From assembly GCF_028583425.1 (NCBI RefSeq), contig NC_072791.1, positions 194,532,311 through 194,596,310 of the forward strand: a DNA stretch of 64,000 nt, written 5' to 3'. The notes below the pieces were generated by a model. It made no database searches. It was given only the letters and a program-made list of their open reading frames with translations, and had not been told where the DNA came from. Positions 45,461-58,140 of this stretch are shown here, piece after piece (position 1 is the stretch's first letter; each line of letters starts with the position of its first letter). Source of the stretch: Eublepharis macularius. Taxonomy: Eukaryota > Chordata > Lepidosauria > Squamata > Eublepharidae. Position numbers and translations under genes: made by a program.

Positions 45461-45619
45461 AGTTTTCAGATTCTTCTATAAACCTAGGGGGCTCCCATAG
45501 TTTTCAGAACTATCTAGTTTATGGCCATGTGGTGCTGATTCATGATTTAAGTAAACACAGATGAGACCACACTTGACCATTAGAACATATTATATGATAT
45601 GCTATTTAATCCCCACAGA

Positions 45620-45975
45620 TGAACTTTCCATTTGTCCACCAATCTCAGTCTTGTCTGCTGTGACTGGAAGCAGCTCTCCGGGGCCTTTCATTAGCACCCA
45701 CTACCTGGTCCTTTAAACTGGTGGTGTTAGGGAATAAACCTGGCACTTTCTGCTTGCAAATGTTCTCTCGCTGAACCACAGCTACTCCCTAAATGAAGCT
45801 GCCTTCATTGGAATCAGACCATTGGTTTCTCAAGGTCTGTCTTACCCGCTCTGAGTGGCAGAGTCTTTCCAGGTATCAGGTAAAGGTCTTTCACAGCTTC
45901 TACTTCCTGGTGCTATTTGTAGCTGGAAATGCCAGAGATTGAACCTCGGGCCTTCATACAAAGCCAATGATCTAC
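45620..45975 (-). mobile_element. Two tRNA-derived SINEs in tandem
   Basis: Read on the minus strand two related units follow one another: the first has GTGGTAGATCATTGGC and GAGGTTCAATCTCTGG (45890-45975), the second CTGTGGTTCAGCGAGAGAAC (about 45755-45775). Each is followed by the same body (CACCAG, AAAGACC or AAAGGCC, CTCTGCCA or GCTGCTTCC). This may be a dimer or two independent insertions. Confidence 0.6.
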
Positions 45976-47254
45976 CACAGTTCCTCCCACACAATGGGAA
46001 AACTCTAATTCCCATATTCAAGCATCCATTCAGAAATAATAAACCCAGAATAAATACAACTGAGATGAACTTAATCTGCTGGCTATTTTCAGTCCTGAAA
46101 AATATCTGAAAACAGCATCTCTGGAAGATAAATTTCAAGGGGAAGATATAAATACATAACCTTTATATCCGTGCAACCTATAACATTTGGCAAACAGCAC
46201 AACGGTACAGCAAAGAGCTGAGATTTCTTGATGTGTTATGCTCCTGCTTATAAGTAGAAGCACAGTGAAACTGTTTGTGCCCAAGTTTTGTAGCAACTGG
46301 GGAGAAAATAGGGTTGTGCTGGAGAGAACTTGTGGGAGGTGAAAGAATTATAGGGAAGTGTGCATTTGTTAAACGAAAGCGGTTAAATGCATCTAGGACA
46401 ATAAGTCTGGGAGAAAAATTGAAAAGGAAGACAAAGGGAAAAGCTGCACTGGTTGCCCAGGCTTGTACATAACTACTTGCCTAATCACCTATGGTATATA
46501 ACCATCATATCCAGGTGACCAAGGAGAGATTTTTTCTGTGTGTAAATTGTAACCTCACTGGTATCTTTTTTTCCCTTTCAAATGTGCAGTGCTTAATGTA
46601 GATATGAAGCAAGGCAAAGCAATCCAAGGATATACCTTATGCAAACTTATTTGCAAGGCTGGGATTGGCTGCTTTGGATGAAAGGATTTAATCAAATGCA
46701 TATGCCTGGCATCATTCACAAAGAGTTGGATCCAAGCCACTTTCTGCTAGTGAAAGAGGCAAAGGGGGGTTCCCCTTTTACCACCAAAAAGAGAATGCTG
46801 GTGTTGTAGTAAGGAGGGAAACTGAGTGACCTTGAGAAAGAAAGCTGACTAGATCCAATCCACTGAGAATACCTAATCCACCGAGTATTCCGGCACATTG
46901 AAAGAAATGAGGCATCTTATTGTAGATCTGCAAAAACAAAAGGTAGAATTTAAAAATCAGAATTAACCATTTAGAATGGGTTAGGTGGGTAGAAGTGAAC
47001 GAAGACATGTTTTATGGGCCATCACAGTATTTAGAATGTAAATGCAGTGGACACACAGCAGAGAATCAAGTCATTTTCCAAATATAATACCACTGTAAAA
47101 AAACATTGAAAGCAACTGTTTTAGGAGAGCCCTTGAAAGAACTTTTGGTACATTGGCTGGAACTTTGTATCCCCTGCAATTACGTTTCCTCACATATGCA
47201 TGTGTCAAACTATGACCATTCTTTGCTATATTTGGGTTTGTCTATAGGATGGAT

Positions 47255-47457
47255 TGCCCTGACTTGGATAGCCCAGGTGAGCCTGATCTTGTCAGATCTC
47301 AGAAGCTAAGCAGGGTTGGTCTTGGTTAGTAACTGAATGGGAGACCTCCAACAAAGACCAGGGTTGCAGAGGCAGGCAATGGCAAAGCACCTCTGTTAGT
47401 CTCTTGCCCTGAAAACCCCACCAGGGCCATAAGTCAGCTATAACTTGAGGGCATTAA
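47255..47457 (+). mobile_element. 5S rRNA-derived SINE, best copy
   Basis: The order is TCAGATCTCAGAAGCTAAGC, AGGGTTGGTCTTGGTTAGTA, then TGGGAGACC, which is the 5S rRNA internal promoter region. The 3' half ends with ATAAGTCAGCTATAACTTGAG, a Bov-B-like tail. Mobilisation by a Bov-B LINE is inferred from that tail. Confidence 0.85.
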
Positions 47458-47476
47458 TGGAACATCTAAAAAGAAT

Positions 47477-47718
47477 CTAAGAGCCAAGCTACAAGTGACG
47501 AATGACACAGGTTGGACACTTGTCAGCTTCCCTCAAGTTTCAATGAGAAATGTAGGCATCCTGGTCTTGCAGCTTGGCTCCCCGACTGCTGTCCAATGGC
47601 CTTTTCAACTGTCACTTGTCCAACATTCCGCAAAGCTGCCTACATTTCCCATCAAAACTTGAGGGAAGCTGACAAGCCTCCAACCTGTGTCATTCGTCAC
47701 TTGTAGTTTGGCCCTAAG
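47477..47718. mobile_element. Foldback MITE, copy 3 (CTNAG-flanked family)
   Basis: The core 47482-47713 (232 bp) carries the family arms and is bounded by CTAAG on both sides (47477-47481 and 47714-47718). Its loop is longer and different from that of copies 1 and 2, and the right terminus reads TTTGGCC rather than CTTGGCT. Confidence 0.75.
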
Positions 47719-48127
47719 ACTTATTAGTCAATATGATCCAGAGAAATATGCAGGTTAAATTTATGTGTGTGTACTAGTGAAGTTCTTTCTTACCGACACA
47801 GAAACATGCCCTTTGCCATTGCTGTATTACAAGACTTTTAAATATGTGAAGAAAATCCCCAAGAATTTTGTGCCATCACATGGAAAGCCAGTAGTCTGAG
47901 GAGAAGGTCAACATTGCACATAGAATTTCTGTGTGGCACTGGCCACTGGAAAGCACTCTAGCGTATTCTCCCCAGTGCAAGGATGGTTCTTCAGCCCTCA
48001 AGCTCCATGTAACAGAATTTAAAGACAGCTTGTGAAACGCAAGGTCCGGTTGCATTCTTTCTTACACAATAGAAGCTTCACTGCATAATGTAGAATTGTT
48101 GAGATGCAGGGGAATACTGAGCAGCTG

Positions 48128-48332
48128 AGACTGGCTGTTGGGAGGGCCCAAAAAGCCCAGTGATGGAGCTCCTGCTTGATGTGCAGAAGGTCCCAGGTTC
48201 AATCCCTGGCATCTCGAATTAAAAGGACCAAATAGAAGACGATGTGAAAGACCTCTGCCTGAGACCTTGGAGAGCCACTGCCTCATTGAGAAGTCTGACT
48301 CAGTATCAGGCAGCTTCATGCGAGTGTCCCAG
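48128..48332 (+). mobile_element. tRNA-derived SINE
   Basis: The B-box GGTTCAATCCC at about 48195 is intact; the body includes AAAGACCTCTGCCTGAGACC and CAGTATCAGGCAGCTTCATG. This is the clearest of the tRNA-SINE copies. Confidence 0.75.
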
Positions 48333-48384
48333 ATGTCCATCCTTCACACTCACCCCTACCTTCAAGGTGCTGGTGGCTAGTAAT

Positions 48385-48490
48385 TCATAGAATCATAGGG
48401 TTGGAAGGGACCTCTGGGGTCATCTAGTCCAACCCCTCATTTCTAAGTTCTGTGGTGATCCTACTTGCTAAGACCTTTCTCCTGGAAGTA
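48385..48490 (-). mobile_element. CR1 LINE 3' end fragment
   Basis: TCATAGAATCATAGGGTTGG followed by CATCTAGTCCAACCCC is the reversed CR1 3' terminus. Confidence 0.75.
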
Positions 48491-48944
48491 CATCTCAACA
48501 AAATAAAACACTGGGTGGAATGCACCCCTTTCCTTGGGTAGGTCCCGGCGAGGACCCCTCCTTGCTGATTGCTAGCAGTGTTTTGTGCAAACAAGGGCAA
48601 AAAGCCAATTAACTTACCATAAAATGAGTTTTCAAACATCTTCCTACATGAGCATGACCCCTGTTGGTGTCTGCACAAAGCTTGGAGATGCTGTGGGGCC
48701 AGCTGGGGTGGGCGTGGCAAACTACAGTAGACTGGGCAGCAGCCCCTGCTCCATGAGACCTGGGGGGGGGGTGCCGTGAAGCACACACAAGAGGGGCAGA
48801 TTACTGATAACTCCTTACTAGTAACACTGTCTTCTCATGGTGCTCTCTCTGCCAGCCGGCCTGCCCTGCACCATCCTTTTAAAGTTCCACCCACGTGAGA
48901 ACAGCACAAGGCTTTATCGTCTTGCTCAGTGGAGTAACTGGCCC

Positions 48945-49154
48945 CTTAGAGCCAAGCTACAAGTGACGCCTGACACAGGTTGGACACTTGTCAGCGTCCC
49001 TCAAGTTTTGATGGGAAATGTAGGCATCCTGGTCTTGCAGCTGTAATGGAGAGCCAAGCTGTAAAACCAGGACGCCTACATTTCCCATCAAAACTTGAGG
49101 GAAGCTGACAAGTGTCCAACCTGTGTAAGGGGTCACTTGTAGCTTGGCTCTTAG
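48945..49154. mobile_element. Foldback MITE, copy 2 (CTNAG-flanked family)
   Basis: The core 48950-49149 is exactly 200 bp, as in copy 1, with arms AGCCAAGCTACAAGTGACGC and its reverse, and is bounded by CTTAG on both sides. Its asymmetric loop is inverted relative to copy 1, so the two copies sit in opposite orientations. Confidence 0.8.
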
Positions 49155-50124
49155 CCTCCTCTCCATTTCCCTTGGCTATCCCCAAGTTACCAGCTTCTCC
49201 CTACCTACTCGCAAGGCCGCACCCATCATCCAAGCAGTCACAACTCCTTGTATTGTGCTGGTGGAGGTGGTCTTGTCACCCAGCTGTAGTTTCCATTTTA
49301 ACTTCGCCTCATAAACTTCCACTGCCATGAGATACCAATCCCTTGTTACCTCAACCATCACCACCACCCTACAGTGAGCATTACTGTAATTCTGGTGGTA
49401 TAACCATGGTTCAGTAAAGACTCGGTGCTTGCATATTTTACTCTTTAAGAACGGAACCACTGGACCAATATCATATGATCTGCGGACATTATGCAGTAAT
49501 AAAGTCCTTCCATATAGTTGTTCTGTTTGTTTCCTCGCTGTCAACAGCGTTTCATTCCTAGAAAAAACCGTTAGGTAGGGCATATATGAGCTGAAGCTGC
49601 AAACCATTTGAGGAACTTCACACTTCAAAGCCATTCAACATCCTTTCAATGTGCTATGGTTCAGCTTTTAAAGTCAACGTGAGATTCAAGTGTGAAAAAA
49701 GGAAATCTAAATATAGGTCTAGGAAATACAGGAGAGCTTCTCGCCTCTATCCATTTCCCCCGATTATGTCAAAAGTAGAATCCTGCACTATTTTTGTAGA
49801 TTAGCTCAAACAACTGAGGTAATTTTTAATGTGCTGTTTTCAGCATATTATTTATCTCAAAGCAAGACTGTGTATTTATAACATGGTACTGACATTAGGT
49901 AAATAATCTGATACTGTTAAACCATGGATATCCAGCAGAGCTATCTTTATTTAGAAAATTCTTATTTAAGAGACAGAGCAAAACTACAGCCAGGTTATTT
50001 TTAAAGCCTATGAAACAGCTTTCAAAAGATAAAACTCAGTAGAAAAACCAGAGTATGTACTGCCATCCATCCATGGGATCTGATATTTCCTAGTAATGAG
50101 CAGAGAGCAGGGGTCACTGGGGGA

Positions 50125-50205
50125 GGTAACTATGAATTTCCTGCATTGTGCAGGGGGTTGGACTAGATAACCCCTGGTGTACCTTCCAGCTCTATGTTTC
50201 TGTTA
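50125..50205 (+). mobile_element. CR1 LINE 3' end fragment
   Basis: GCATTGTGCAGGGGGTTGGA and CCTTCCAGCTCTATGTTTCTG are the sense-strand 3' end of CR1. Only about 80 bp remain. Confidence 0.7.
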
Positions 50206-50475
50206 TTGTATCCATTATTCCAGTTTACCACTTACACAACATTCAACCATACAGACGTACAGTTTATTGGAATATATAATGGTAGAAAAGCAAGGTTAGC
50301 AACTGCAGGATATCCTATTTGTCTTCTCTAAAAAAAGTTAACTTCACAGGAATCAGGTCAAAATCACGGCAAAAGAGGTCAAGCTATACCATCTCCACCC
50401 ATGGAAATGGAACCATAGTGACAATGACAGGTACTTACAAGTGTTTGGGAATACTGTCATTAGTTAAAATGGTTG

Positions 50476-50565
50476 ACAGTGCAGTCCTAAGCAGGATTAC
50501 TCCATCTAAGCCCACTGAAATCAAAGGTCTTAGACTGGAGTAACTCTGCTTAGGATTGCACTCTA
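50476..50565. mobile_element. Small palindromic MITE (GCAATCCT family)
   Basis: Ends CAGTGCAGTCCTAAGCAG and CTGCTTAGGATTGCACT are inverted around CCCACTGAAATCAAAGG. It is the best-preserved member in the window. Confidence 0.75.
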
Positions 50566-51014
50566 AAAGTCAAATGAGGCAAACAAAAAGGGCAGCTGCT
50601 GAATCCTCTCCATCTTGTACTTACAGATCTTGGGAACAAGCCCTGCTGAATTCTACGCATCAACTTCTGAGAAACTGTGCATAGGTCCAGCCTGCATATG
50701 GTTGAATTAGGACATGGATGATTACTATTGAGGCTGAGAGTTCAAACCTCTCCTCCAGCACTTTGATTTTCTTGTTTTAAAAAAAGTTGAGGTTCTTGAT
50801 TAATAATTGTTTAAGACTGTATTTCTTCATTTACTAGCTTTATTAATGGAATAGAGTCTTGAATATTGCACCTTCCATTGTTACTAACCGTTCCTTTCCC
50901 CCCTAAATGCTGTATTTAACTAAACAATACTATCCTCATTGAATTTAGCTGTACAGATGAATCTATAAATGAAGCAGAATGAGTCAGCAAAGAAGCAATG
51001 GGGGGCAGAGTCAC

Positions 51015-51600
51015 CTGTATTTATTTTATTTTAAACATTTATATGCCACCTTTCCACCCAAAATAGGATCCCCAAGGCAGCAAATATGGAAACACTAATA
51101 AGCAATTTAAAACATTTAAATAGTATTAAAACAAATCAGTAAATGTCACCACGCAACTCAGGGCCAATAAGAGTTATTGGGGGTATGCCAGACAAAACAA
51201 AAAAGTCTTCATCTGCTGGCGGAAGACAGTAACAGAGGGGGACAGACAAATCTCTCTGAGGACGGAGTTCCAAAGTTTTACTGCCACAACTGAGAAGGCC
51301 GTTTCTCAAGTTGCCATGTCTAGTCTCGTATGGAAGAGGTACCTGAAGCAGGGCCTCCGAAAATGACTGGAGTGAACAGATGGGTACATATGTGAGAAGT
51401 TGGTCCTTAAGACATGTTGGCCACCAGCTGTATAGGGCTTTAAAGATCAATACCAGCACCTTGAATTAGGCCTAGAAAAAAGTTGGAAGCCAGTGCCAGT
51501 GAAACAAGACTGGAATGATATGGTTCCTACAAACCACTCCAGTCAGCATTCTGTACCAACGGAAGCACCTGCACATCCACTTTGCCTGTCAAGGGATACC
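51015..51600 (-). mobile_element. L2-clade LINE 3' fragment, second copy
   Basis: The stretch GGGGGTATGCCAGACAAAAC followed by AAAAAAGTCTTCA is shared with the copy at 25346-27320. The minus frame keeps LIFKALYSWWPTCLKDQL, part of the L2 C-terminal domain. Frames are broken elsewhere. Confidence 0.75.
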
Positions 51601-52396
51601 AGATGTCTGTGGCACCTCTATATAGGACATCCATTTATGGAAGTTCTGGAGCTCAAGTTCTACTAGAACAAGACTAGGCCACCCCTCTGGAGAATCTACT
51701 GCACAAACAACATGGTGGAGTTCCAGGCTAGCCTGACCACTATTTGGATGCTATCCCTCATTGGAAAATGAGGACAGACCCAGTCCTTCTCCATTCCTAG
51801 GTATTGAAAGCAACAATCTCTCAGCTCAGGTACTGTCAGGGATGAATGCAAATAGCAGCTCTCACCACTCTGGTCCAACTGGGGCCTCCTCATAGGAGAT
51901 AGAATACTCCTGTTATCTGGGTGTTTCCTGCAAACTTTGGTTTCTTTTCTACCCCTTTAAGAAGAGTGAAGAACAGTCACATCTCCCTGTATTCAGAGAA
52001 TCTTAGACTTGTGTCCTCGGCAGTCCTCCAGACTAGCATGACTTTCATTTCCACTTTTGCATTTTTCTCCTCACAACAAATGTTTTCAAATAAAGCTGGC
52101 AGTATCTCAGTGAGACAAGGAAATGCTTCACTTTGTTTGTCAAAATATTACCTGTTTCTGCTAAGTATCTTTTTTTAAAAAAACAGGTCTTTGATATGCA
52201 GATGTAGCCATACAGATCAATTGTCAACACAAGTTTCCATCCTTTATTCCAACACAAAGTTATCTTTTATTTTAAATGATATATCCTCTCATGTCCTTCA
52301 TTCTATGGTTAGCATGAACCAATGGAGGCTTTTATGTAGGGAAAAGAAAAATAAAAAATCTACCCAGACTGAATTGAAAATAAATTACATAACATA

Positions 52397-52498
52397 GACT
52401 GCAATCCTAAGAACACTTTCCTAGGAGTTAGTCACCTTTAAGTTACACAGAATAAAATTGTTCTTAGTTCTGAGTAACTTGCTTAGGATTGCTCCCGA
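52397..52498. mobile_element. Small palindromic MITE (GCAATCCT family)
   Basis: GACTGCAATCCTAAGAACA and GCTTAGGATTGCTC form inverted ends, with an AT-rich interior. Confidence 0.6.
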
Positions 52499-52613
52499 AA
52501 GTCAGGGGGGGGGCAGTATCAAAAGAAGTATATATCTACAGGAATGGAGGAAAGTTTTTTTTTTAAAGGTAAGAAATATTGAAATGTTATTTCTCTAAAC
52601 TATCTCTTCAAAA

Positions 52614-52692
52614 GTAGTTACACCCTTCTAAGCCCATTGAAGTTGATTTGTTTAGAAGGGTGTAACTCCGTTTAGGATTGCACTGTAATTTA
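52614..52692. mobile_element. Small palindromic MITE
   Basis: GTTACACCCTTCTAAGCCC is inverted against GAAGGGTGTAAC, followed by TTTAGGATTGCACTG. Confidence 0.6.
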
Positions 52693-52699
52693 CCTAATT

Positions 52700-54500
52700 G
52701 TGGAAGCCTAAACGGGATAGCTAAATACTGGTCTGCAGTTAGGGTGTGGTATTTAGCTACATGAAAGATGCCATAGAGTGGAAAGATATTCTCCCCATGC
52801 ATGTTCAGGTCAGGAAAACCTGCACCAGTTGGAATTCAGCCTGACACATACAGCATTCAAACCCCCAGTCATTACTGATGTTTGCTTGTTGTACTTGGGC
52901 CAGCTGCTGTATTGCCCACCAACCTACCTTGCAGGGCAGTGGTGAGGGGAAAGCAGAGTGAGGGAAAGGTGTTGACTCTGCCCCCTAGTTCCTTAGGGGA
53001 TGGTGGGCAGCATAACCTTCCCCCCACCCCCATAGCCAGCCTGTAACACCAACCCATACAACTGTCCAGCCCATTAAAGTGTAGTGCAGTGGGGATTCAC
53101 GTTCAGACAGATTTTTTGACTCACTCTGAGCTAACAACCTATGATATTAATTTCTCTATATTTGCTCCTGTCCAGAAGGAATTAACGATACACTTCTGTG
53201 GAGGTCATGGAAATCCATTACAATTCATCTCGAAAGATACAATGACTTTTACCCACTGCAGAAATAATCATTTCCCATACTGTACATATATGGTCATGGC
53301 TTCCTTTAATGTAACAAAAGCCCTCAGTGCCAAGAAGCAATTAACATGAAGGCACCATCAATGGATAACATTGGAGTTGCAGGAAAACCATAGAGAGAAA
53401 TCCCATGAGGCTGACTGTCTAGCATGGTGACTCACTGCTCAAGGACCCGTGTTCAGAGCACTCACACTCTAGGAACTGAAGAAGTATCTGAAGAAGGCAG
53501 CTTATACACAGACAATCTTGTTGGTTTCTAAGGAGCCACTGGACTTACACTCTGCTGTTCTACTGCAGACCAACATGGACCCAAAACTCTAGGAACTGTA
53601 GAGGGCAGGATACAGGAAACAAGGTGGAGTGATTACACAGTTAAAAAGATAAGGTAGAACTCCTTTGTTTAATGTGTAAAGCCCCAGGACTGACTGACCA
53701 TCCTGCTTTATGTCCACATAAGTGAGCAAAAATTTTTTTGTGTCTTAGACTTCCACAAGGAAAAATTACTCGAGGCAGGGGGGTGGGGGAATAGCCACGC
53801 TTTTCTGTTGCTGTTGTTTAAACTTGTTTTCTGCACCCTGATCTCTATCAAACTCAGCAAGGGAACCATTTATTGTCCACTTTGGCAAACCAGTCCTTCT
53901 CTTGTGCTGTCAAACTCTTCATGATTACCCAAGTCCCGAGCTTTCTTACATTCCCTAGATTGCTGAAGACTAGTCCTACATTACCGATGTTTCTCAAAGC
54001 CTTCCTTCTACTTTCAACTATCTGAAATGTTCCTGAATGTCCTCTCTGAACAGCAAGGCCCCATCTAAATGTAATGTTTTGCTATGTAGATATTTATGTG
54101 TATTATTTCTACTAGTATTCAAAATGCAGGCCTCTGAGGGAAAAAAAGAGGAGGTCTGGATGGATGAATGAAGTATGTCATGAATCATGATCGGATGGTA
54201 GCTGCATCCTAGGGGACACAGTGAACTGCAGTTTAGCGAGTAGTTCTGAGGGAGAGTTGTTCAGAGAGGGTGAGAGATAGTGAGGTGCTAGAAAACTGAG
54301 GAATGTTTTTTCTTATGGATAGTATTATTTGAAGCAGCATCTGAGGGAATTCTCTATTACTAGGTCCACTTAGAAAATACAAAGTAAACTCATACCTATC
54401 TTGCAGCTAGGAAGATAGTCTTAATGAAACCATTACATCTTTGGAACTAACCTGATGCCATTACACATATGTACTTGTAAATAATCTCTTTTTAAACAAA
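52700..54500. other. Intergenic, no gene seen
   Basis: Nothing classifiable beyond a degenerate trace of the hammerhead-like repeat family at about 53494-53585. Confidence 0.45.
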
Positions 54501-54503
54501 CAT

Positions 54504-54790
54504 GGTAAGCTGCAGTACTGTAGCCCAAGCTCTGCTTACGACCTGAGTTCAATCCTGGTGGAAGCCGGGTTTAGGTAGCCAGCTCAAGATTGACTCAGCC
54601 TTCCATCCTTCCGAGGTCGGTAAAATGAGTACTCAGTTTCCTGGGGTAAAGTGTAGATGACTGGGGTAGGCAATGGCAAACCACTCTGTAACAGAAGTCT
54701 GCCAAGAAAACGTCGTGATATGACATCCACCCCCTCCATGGGTCAGCAATGACTCAGTGCTTGCACAGGGGACTACCTTTACCTTTACCT
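54504..54790 (+). mobile_element. Sauria-type SINE, slightly 5'-truncated
   Basis: It starts inside the tRNA-like head (GGTAAGCTGCAGTACTG), passes through CCTTCCATCCTTCCGAGGTCGG and CTGGGGTAGGCAATGGC, and ends CTACCTTTACCTTTACCT. It is close in sequence to the copy at 32631-32937. Confidence 0.88.
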
Positions 54791-55189
54791 GTATTAGCTA
54801 AAATAAAGGATCACTTTTATCTCATGGCCACCACCATGCACTGACTGTTCTGTAATCCTACCAAATATAATGAAGCATTCCTATATTGCAGCTTAAACAG
54901 AGAGAACTAAGACAAGAGCCTTTGGTGGCAGCAAAAATGTAAGGGAACAGTAAGGAAGTCAGGGAGACAGGTCTCATAAAGGAAAATGCCACACTGCAAT
55001 GTTCCTGATCCATCATTTTATGAACTATTCCAGTTCCACCTGCTAATGAACTTTTCCTGAATCCTGGCTCCCAAATATTTTCCTGGATTTTACACTCCAG
55101 CTACCTCAGAGATTATGTCCACACTTTGAACTAGCATTGGCTGGATCAAATAATTTTACAGAATCATACTTCGAGTTTTGATTTTGCAT

Positions 55190-56270
55190 GGCTTGATAGT
55201 AATGTTTATAGAAAACTGTATCTATGTAAAATGTTTAGGTTATGGGTTTAGAAGTAAGTTAGATATTTGGTTAACTTACTGAGTTATGTTATAATTTTCA
55301 CAAGGTGAATATAAAATAAAATAAAGAGAAGATTTGATAACAGAAGGATGTATTTGCCAATGGTTCTCTTATCTGCAAATCTTAGAAAGGTTTAAAGTAG
55401 ACAAAGACATTCTGATTTTGAACAATCTAAGACTGAATTTGAGACAACTATGTATAAATGAACATGTTATTGCCAAAATGTATAAACTCTTGCTGTAATT
55501 TGAGACAGAGGAAGAGCAAGTGAAAGAATCTATGATTAAATGGGCTGATTTTTTTGATATCATATACAAATGGAACAATGAGAAAATATGTGGTCAAGAG
55601 TTGAAATTTACATTAAGCTCTAGTCTTCTGGAGAACTTTTACAAAATGATGTATCATTGGTTTATGACTCCAGAGAAAATGTATAAAAGTATTTTGAGTT
55701 TATATTGGAAATGTGATCAACATGAACATTTTGCCATATGTGATGGACATGTAAGAAAGCAAAAAATACTGACACAAATACGATTATTAACTCAGAAGAT
55801 TTTAAAGATTAATATACAATTGAAACCAGTTTTTTAAGGGGGTGGGATTAATGGACACTCAGCTGGAAAGAAGAACGACTGGCAGCAAGATTACTGTATG
55901 TGCAAAAGTGGAAGAGTCCAATATTGCCTACAATAGAGGAAATGGTCAGTGAAGGTGTTGGAGTTTGCAGCGATGGCTAAACTTACTTCACTGATTATTG
56001 TTGATTTGAAACCCCTTACAGACTTTTTGCATGACACAGAGAATAATGATTTGATGATTTGTGTGTTTGATTATGGAATTTGGACAATAGAAAAAAGAGA
56101 GCTTTCCTTTGTAAACATAGAGTAAGAGAAAATTTTGCACTTATATTTGTCACAGAGAAAATTGTAAGTCTTCTCCTAGGTCATACAGTTTCTATTTCAT
56201 TTCTTGGTTTTGTTATCTCTGTTATTTGTTATTCTTTCTTTTATAAATTTTTTAATACAAAAAAAACTGA
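55190..56270 (+). mobile_element. L1 LINE 3' fragment (ORF2 C-terminus)
   Basis: A plus-strand frame at 55520-55837 encodes ELKFTLSSSLLENFYKMMYH and WFMTPEKMYKS, typical of the C-terminal part of L1 ORF2 in squamates, then a broken zinc-finger-like region (LYWKCDQHEHF). It ends in an A-rich tail near 56263. Stops and frame changes make it a dead, 5'-truncated copy. The reverse transcriptase core is absent. Confidence 0.75.
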
Positions 56271-58130
56271 AAGAAAGAAGTTAGAAATTCATAAGTCCAT
56301 CATTTTTATCGTGGCATGGAAGACATGCCAATGAACTAGCAGTGTGTTAGGAATAAGTTAGAAAAAAACCCTTCCTGCAGGCATCCATAACTTCCCCAAC
56401 CAATCTCCTTGTGAAGCATCAAGCCACAACCTTAAGTTCAACTAAACATGTTTGTAGCAGGTCTGGGATACCAACAACTTTAGGCATCACCTCATGTGCC
56501 TCTTGAGGAAAGTTTAGAGGACACCATTCATCAGTCTCTACAGAGAGAATGGGGAATTATGACATCACAGCATCCATATTGCAGTGACACAGTACTGAAA
56601 TGAATATAGTTCTGCACTACATGCACCACTTCAGAGAAGTGGTGACGGTGCCCACACTGTATCATATTGTATGGTGTATTATGTATTTTGATCTCTGCAC
56701 ACAGTCTTATTCGACAACAGATATTAAAGCCCTGGAGGCTATGGGGCAATACAGTGCTCTGAGAGCATGACCTTTGTCTCGACAAAGAGCATGCCAGCTT
56801 GGAACAAATACATCCTTTTCGCTTCACGCACTCACCCACCCCCCTTCACATTCATCATATGGTAGTAGCATCCTGGCTATGTTTTATTTCTCTGTGTGGT
56901 TCCAATGCTCAGCAGAAATAGATCTATCTTGAGAAGTTTAAAATTTATTTTAATTACCCTTTGTGTGGGTAATTTCATCCTGGACTTTCTTGTGTACCTG
57001 TTCCTTAAGCAGCAAGCTAATAACTTCAATTAGTTTCTGTCTTATGCTTTTCTTCATTTAGTTCATGGCATCTCAACCCAAGCAAGTGGTTTTATTCAAG
57101 TTATAACCCTTTCACATAAGCATCTTTATCATGGAAATATGCCTCCCACTGATTTCTCTTTACTCATATTCCCATCTCCCTCTGGACATCTATCCATTCC
57201 TTAACATCAATCTCATACCTCCAACTTTTCCTGCCAGATTTCTAATAATGTAAATGTCTAGTCAACTCCAGAGTTACATGGAACACTCCAATCCAGATTG
57301 AAACAAATACCAGGTGTGCCTAGTAATCTTCCTCCTTTACATATTATACACACATATTTTAGTATAATCCCTTGGACATCCCAAGCTTGTGTATGATTAT
57401 CCTATGCATCAATTCAGGGGTCAGGCACTCAAGAGTATTTTCCATCATTGCTCCTTTCCTACTTCATCAGCCCAGCAACACGCATTTCAGGGCAGGTTGT
57501 ATAGTTTTCTTATCACGCATGCTGCAGTATCATAGGATTGCTCAAGGACAGTAAATGTTAACGACATCTGTAAGACTGGACTAATCCATAATGGACTAAC
57601 CTATCTGTGCCTCTCAGGCACAAATCTGAGGACACATTGTAGAGTTGTTATGGGGGAAGTCACAATCTTCTTTACAGTCATGGTACACTAGACACTGGTA
57701 ACTCTCTCAGCACAATCCTACGCATGGCAAACTCCCTCAGATTCAACTGAGATTGACTAAACTCTCAGATCTCTTCTCTCTGGCGTTTCAAAGTGCTTAA
57801 ATGACCCAGGTAATATTTATTACTATTCCTGGTGTCCACATTCTTTACATTATTTTATTTATTCCGTCTTGTATTTTAGTGCTACTCTTTTCTCCTCTTA
57901 AAAAAGAGGATGACTGGATATGAAGGAAAGATCTATATGGATTTGCCAATTTCAGGGTAACTCAATTTGAAGGAAGGCTGTATATGTGTCAGTATCCATG
58001 GTACAGCCATGGGTATGATTTCAGGGACACTGCCAACATACATGGATTGGAGGTATTCTTCATGCTGTGTTAATTCTATAAACGTAAATCCACCAAAGGA
58101 AAAGGTCATTTGAAGCAAGCAAGCAATACA
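56270..58130. other. Intergenic, no gene seen
   Basis: No exon or named repeat is supported. A weak MITE trace (ACAATCCTACGCATGG) lies near 57713. Confidence 0.45.
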
Positions 58131-58140
58131 ATCTTAAATA

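Noticed and set aside
47262..47350. 5S rRNA gene
   Set aside because: Only the internal part of 5S is present, it is diverged, and it is fused to a Bov-B-like tail, so it is a SINE.
48140..48215. tRNA gene
   Set aside because: The B-box is good but the A-box half does not fold into a cloverleaf, and the sequence continues into a SINE body.
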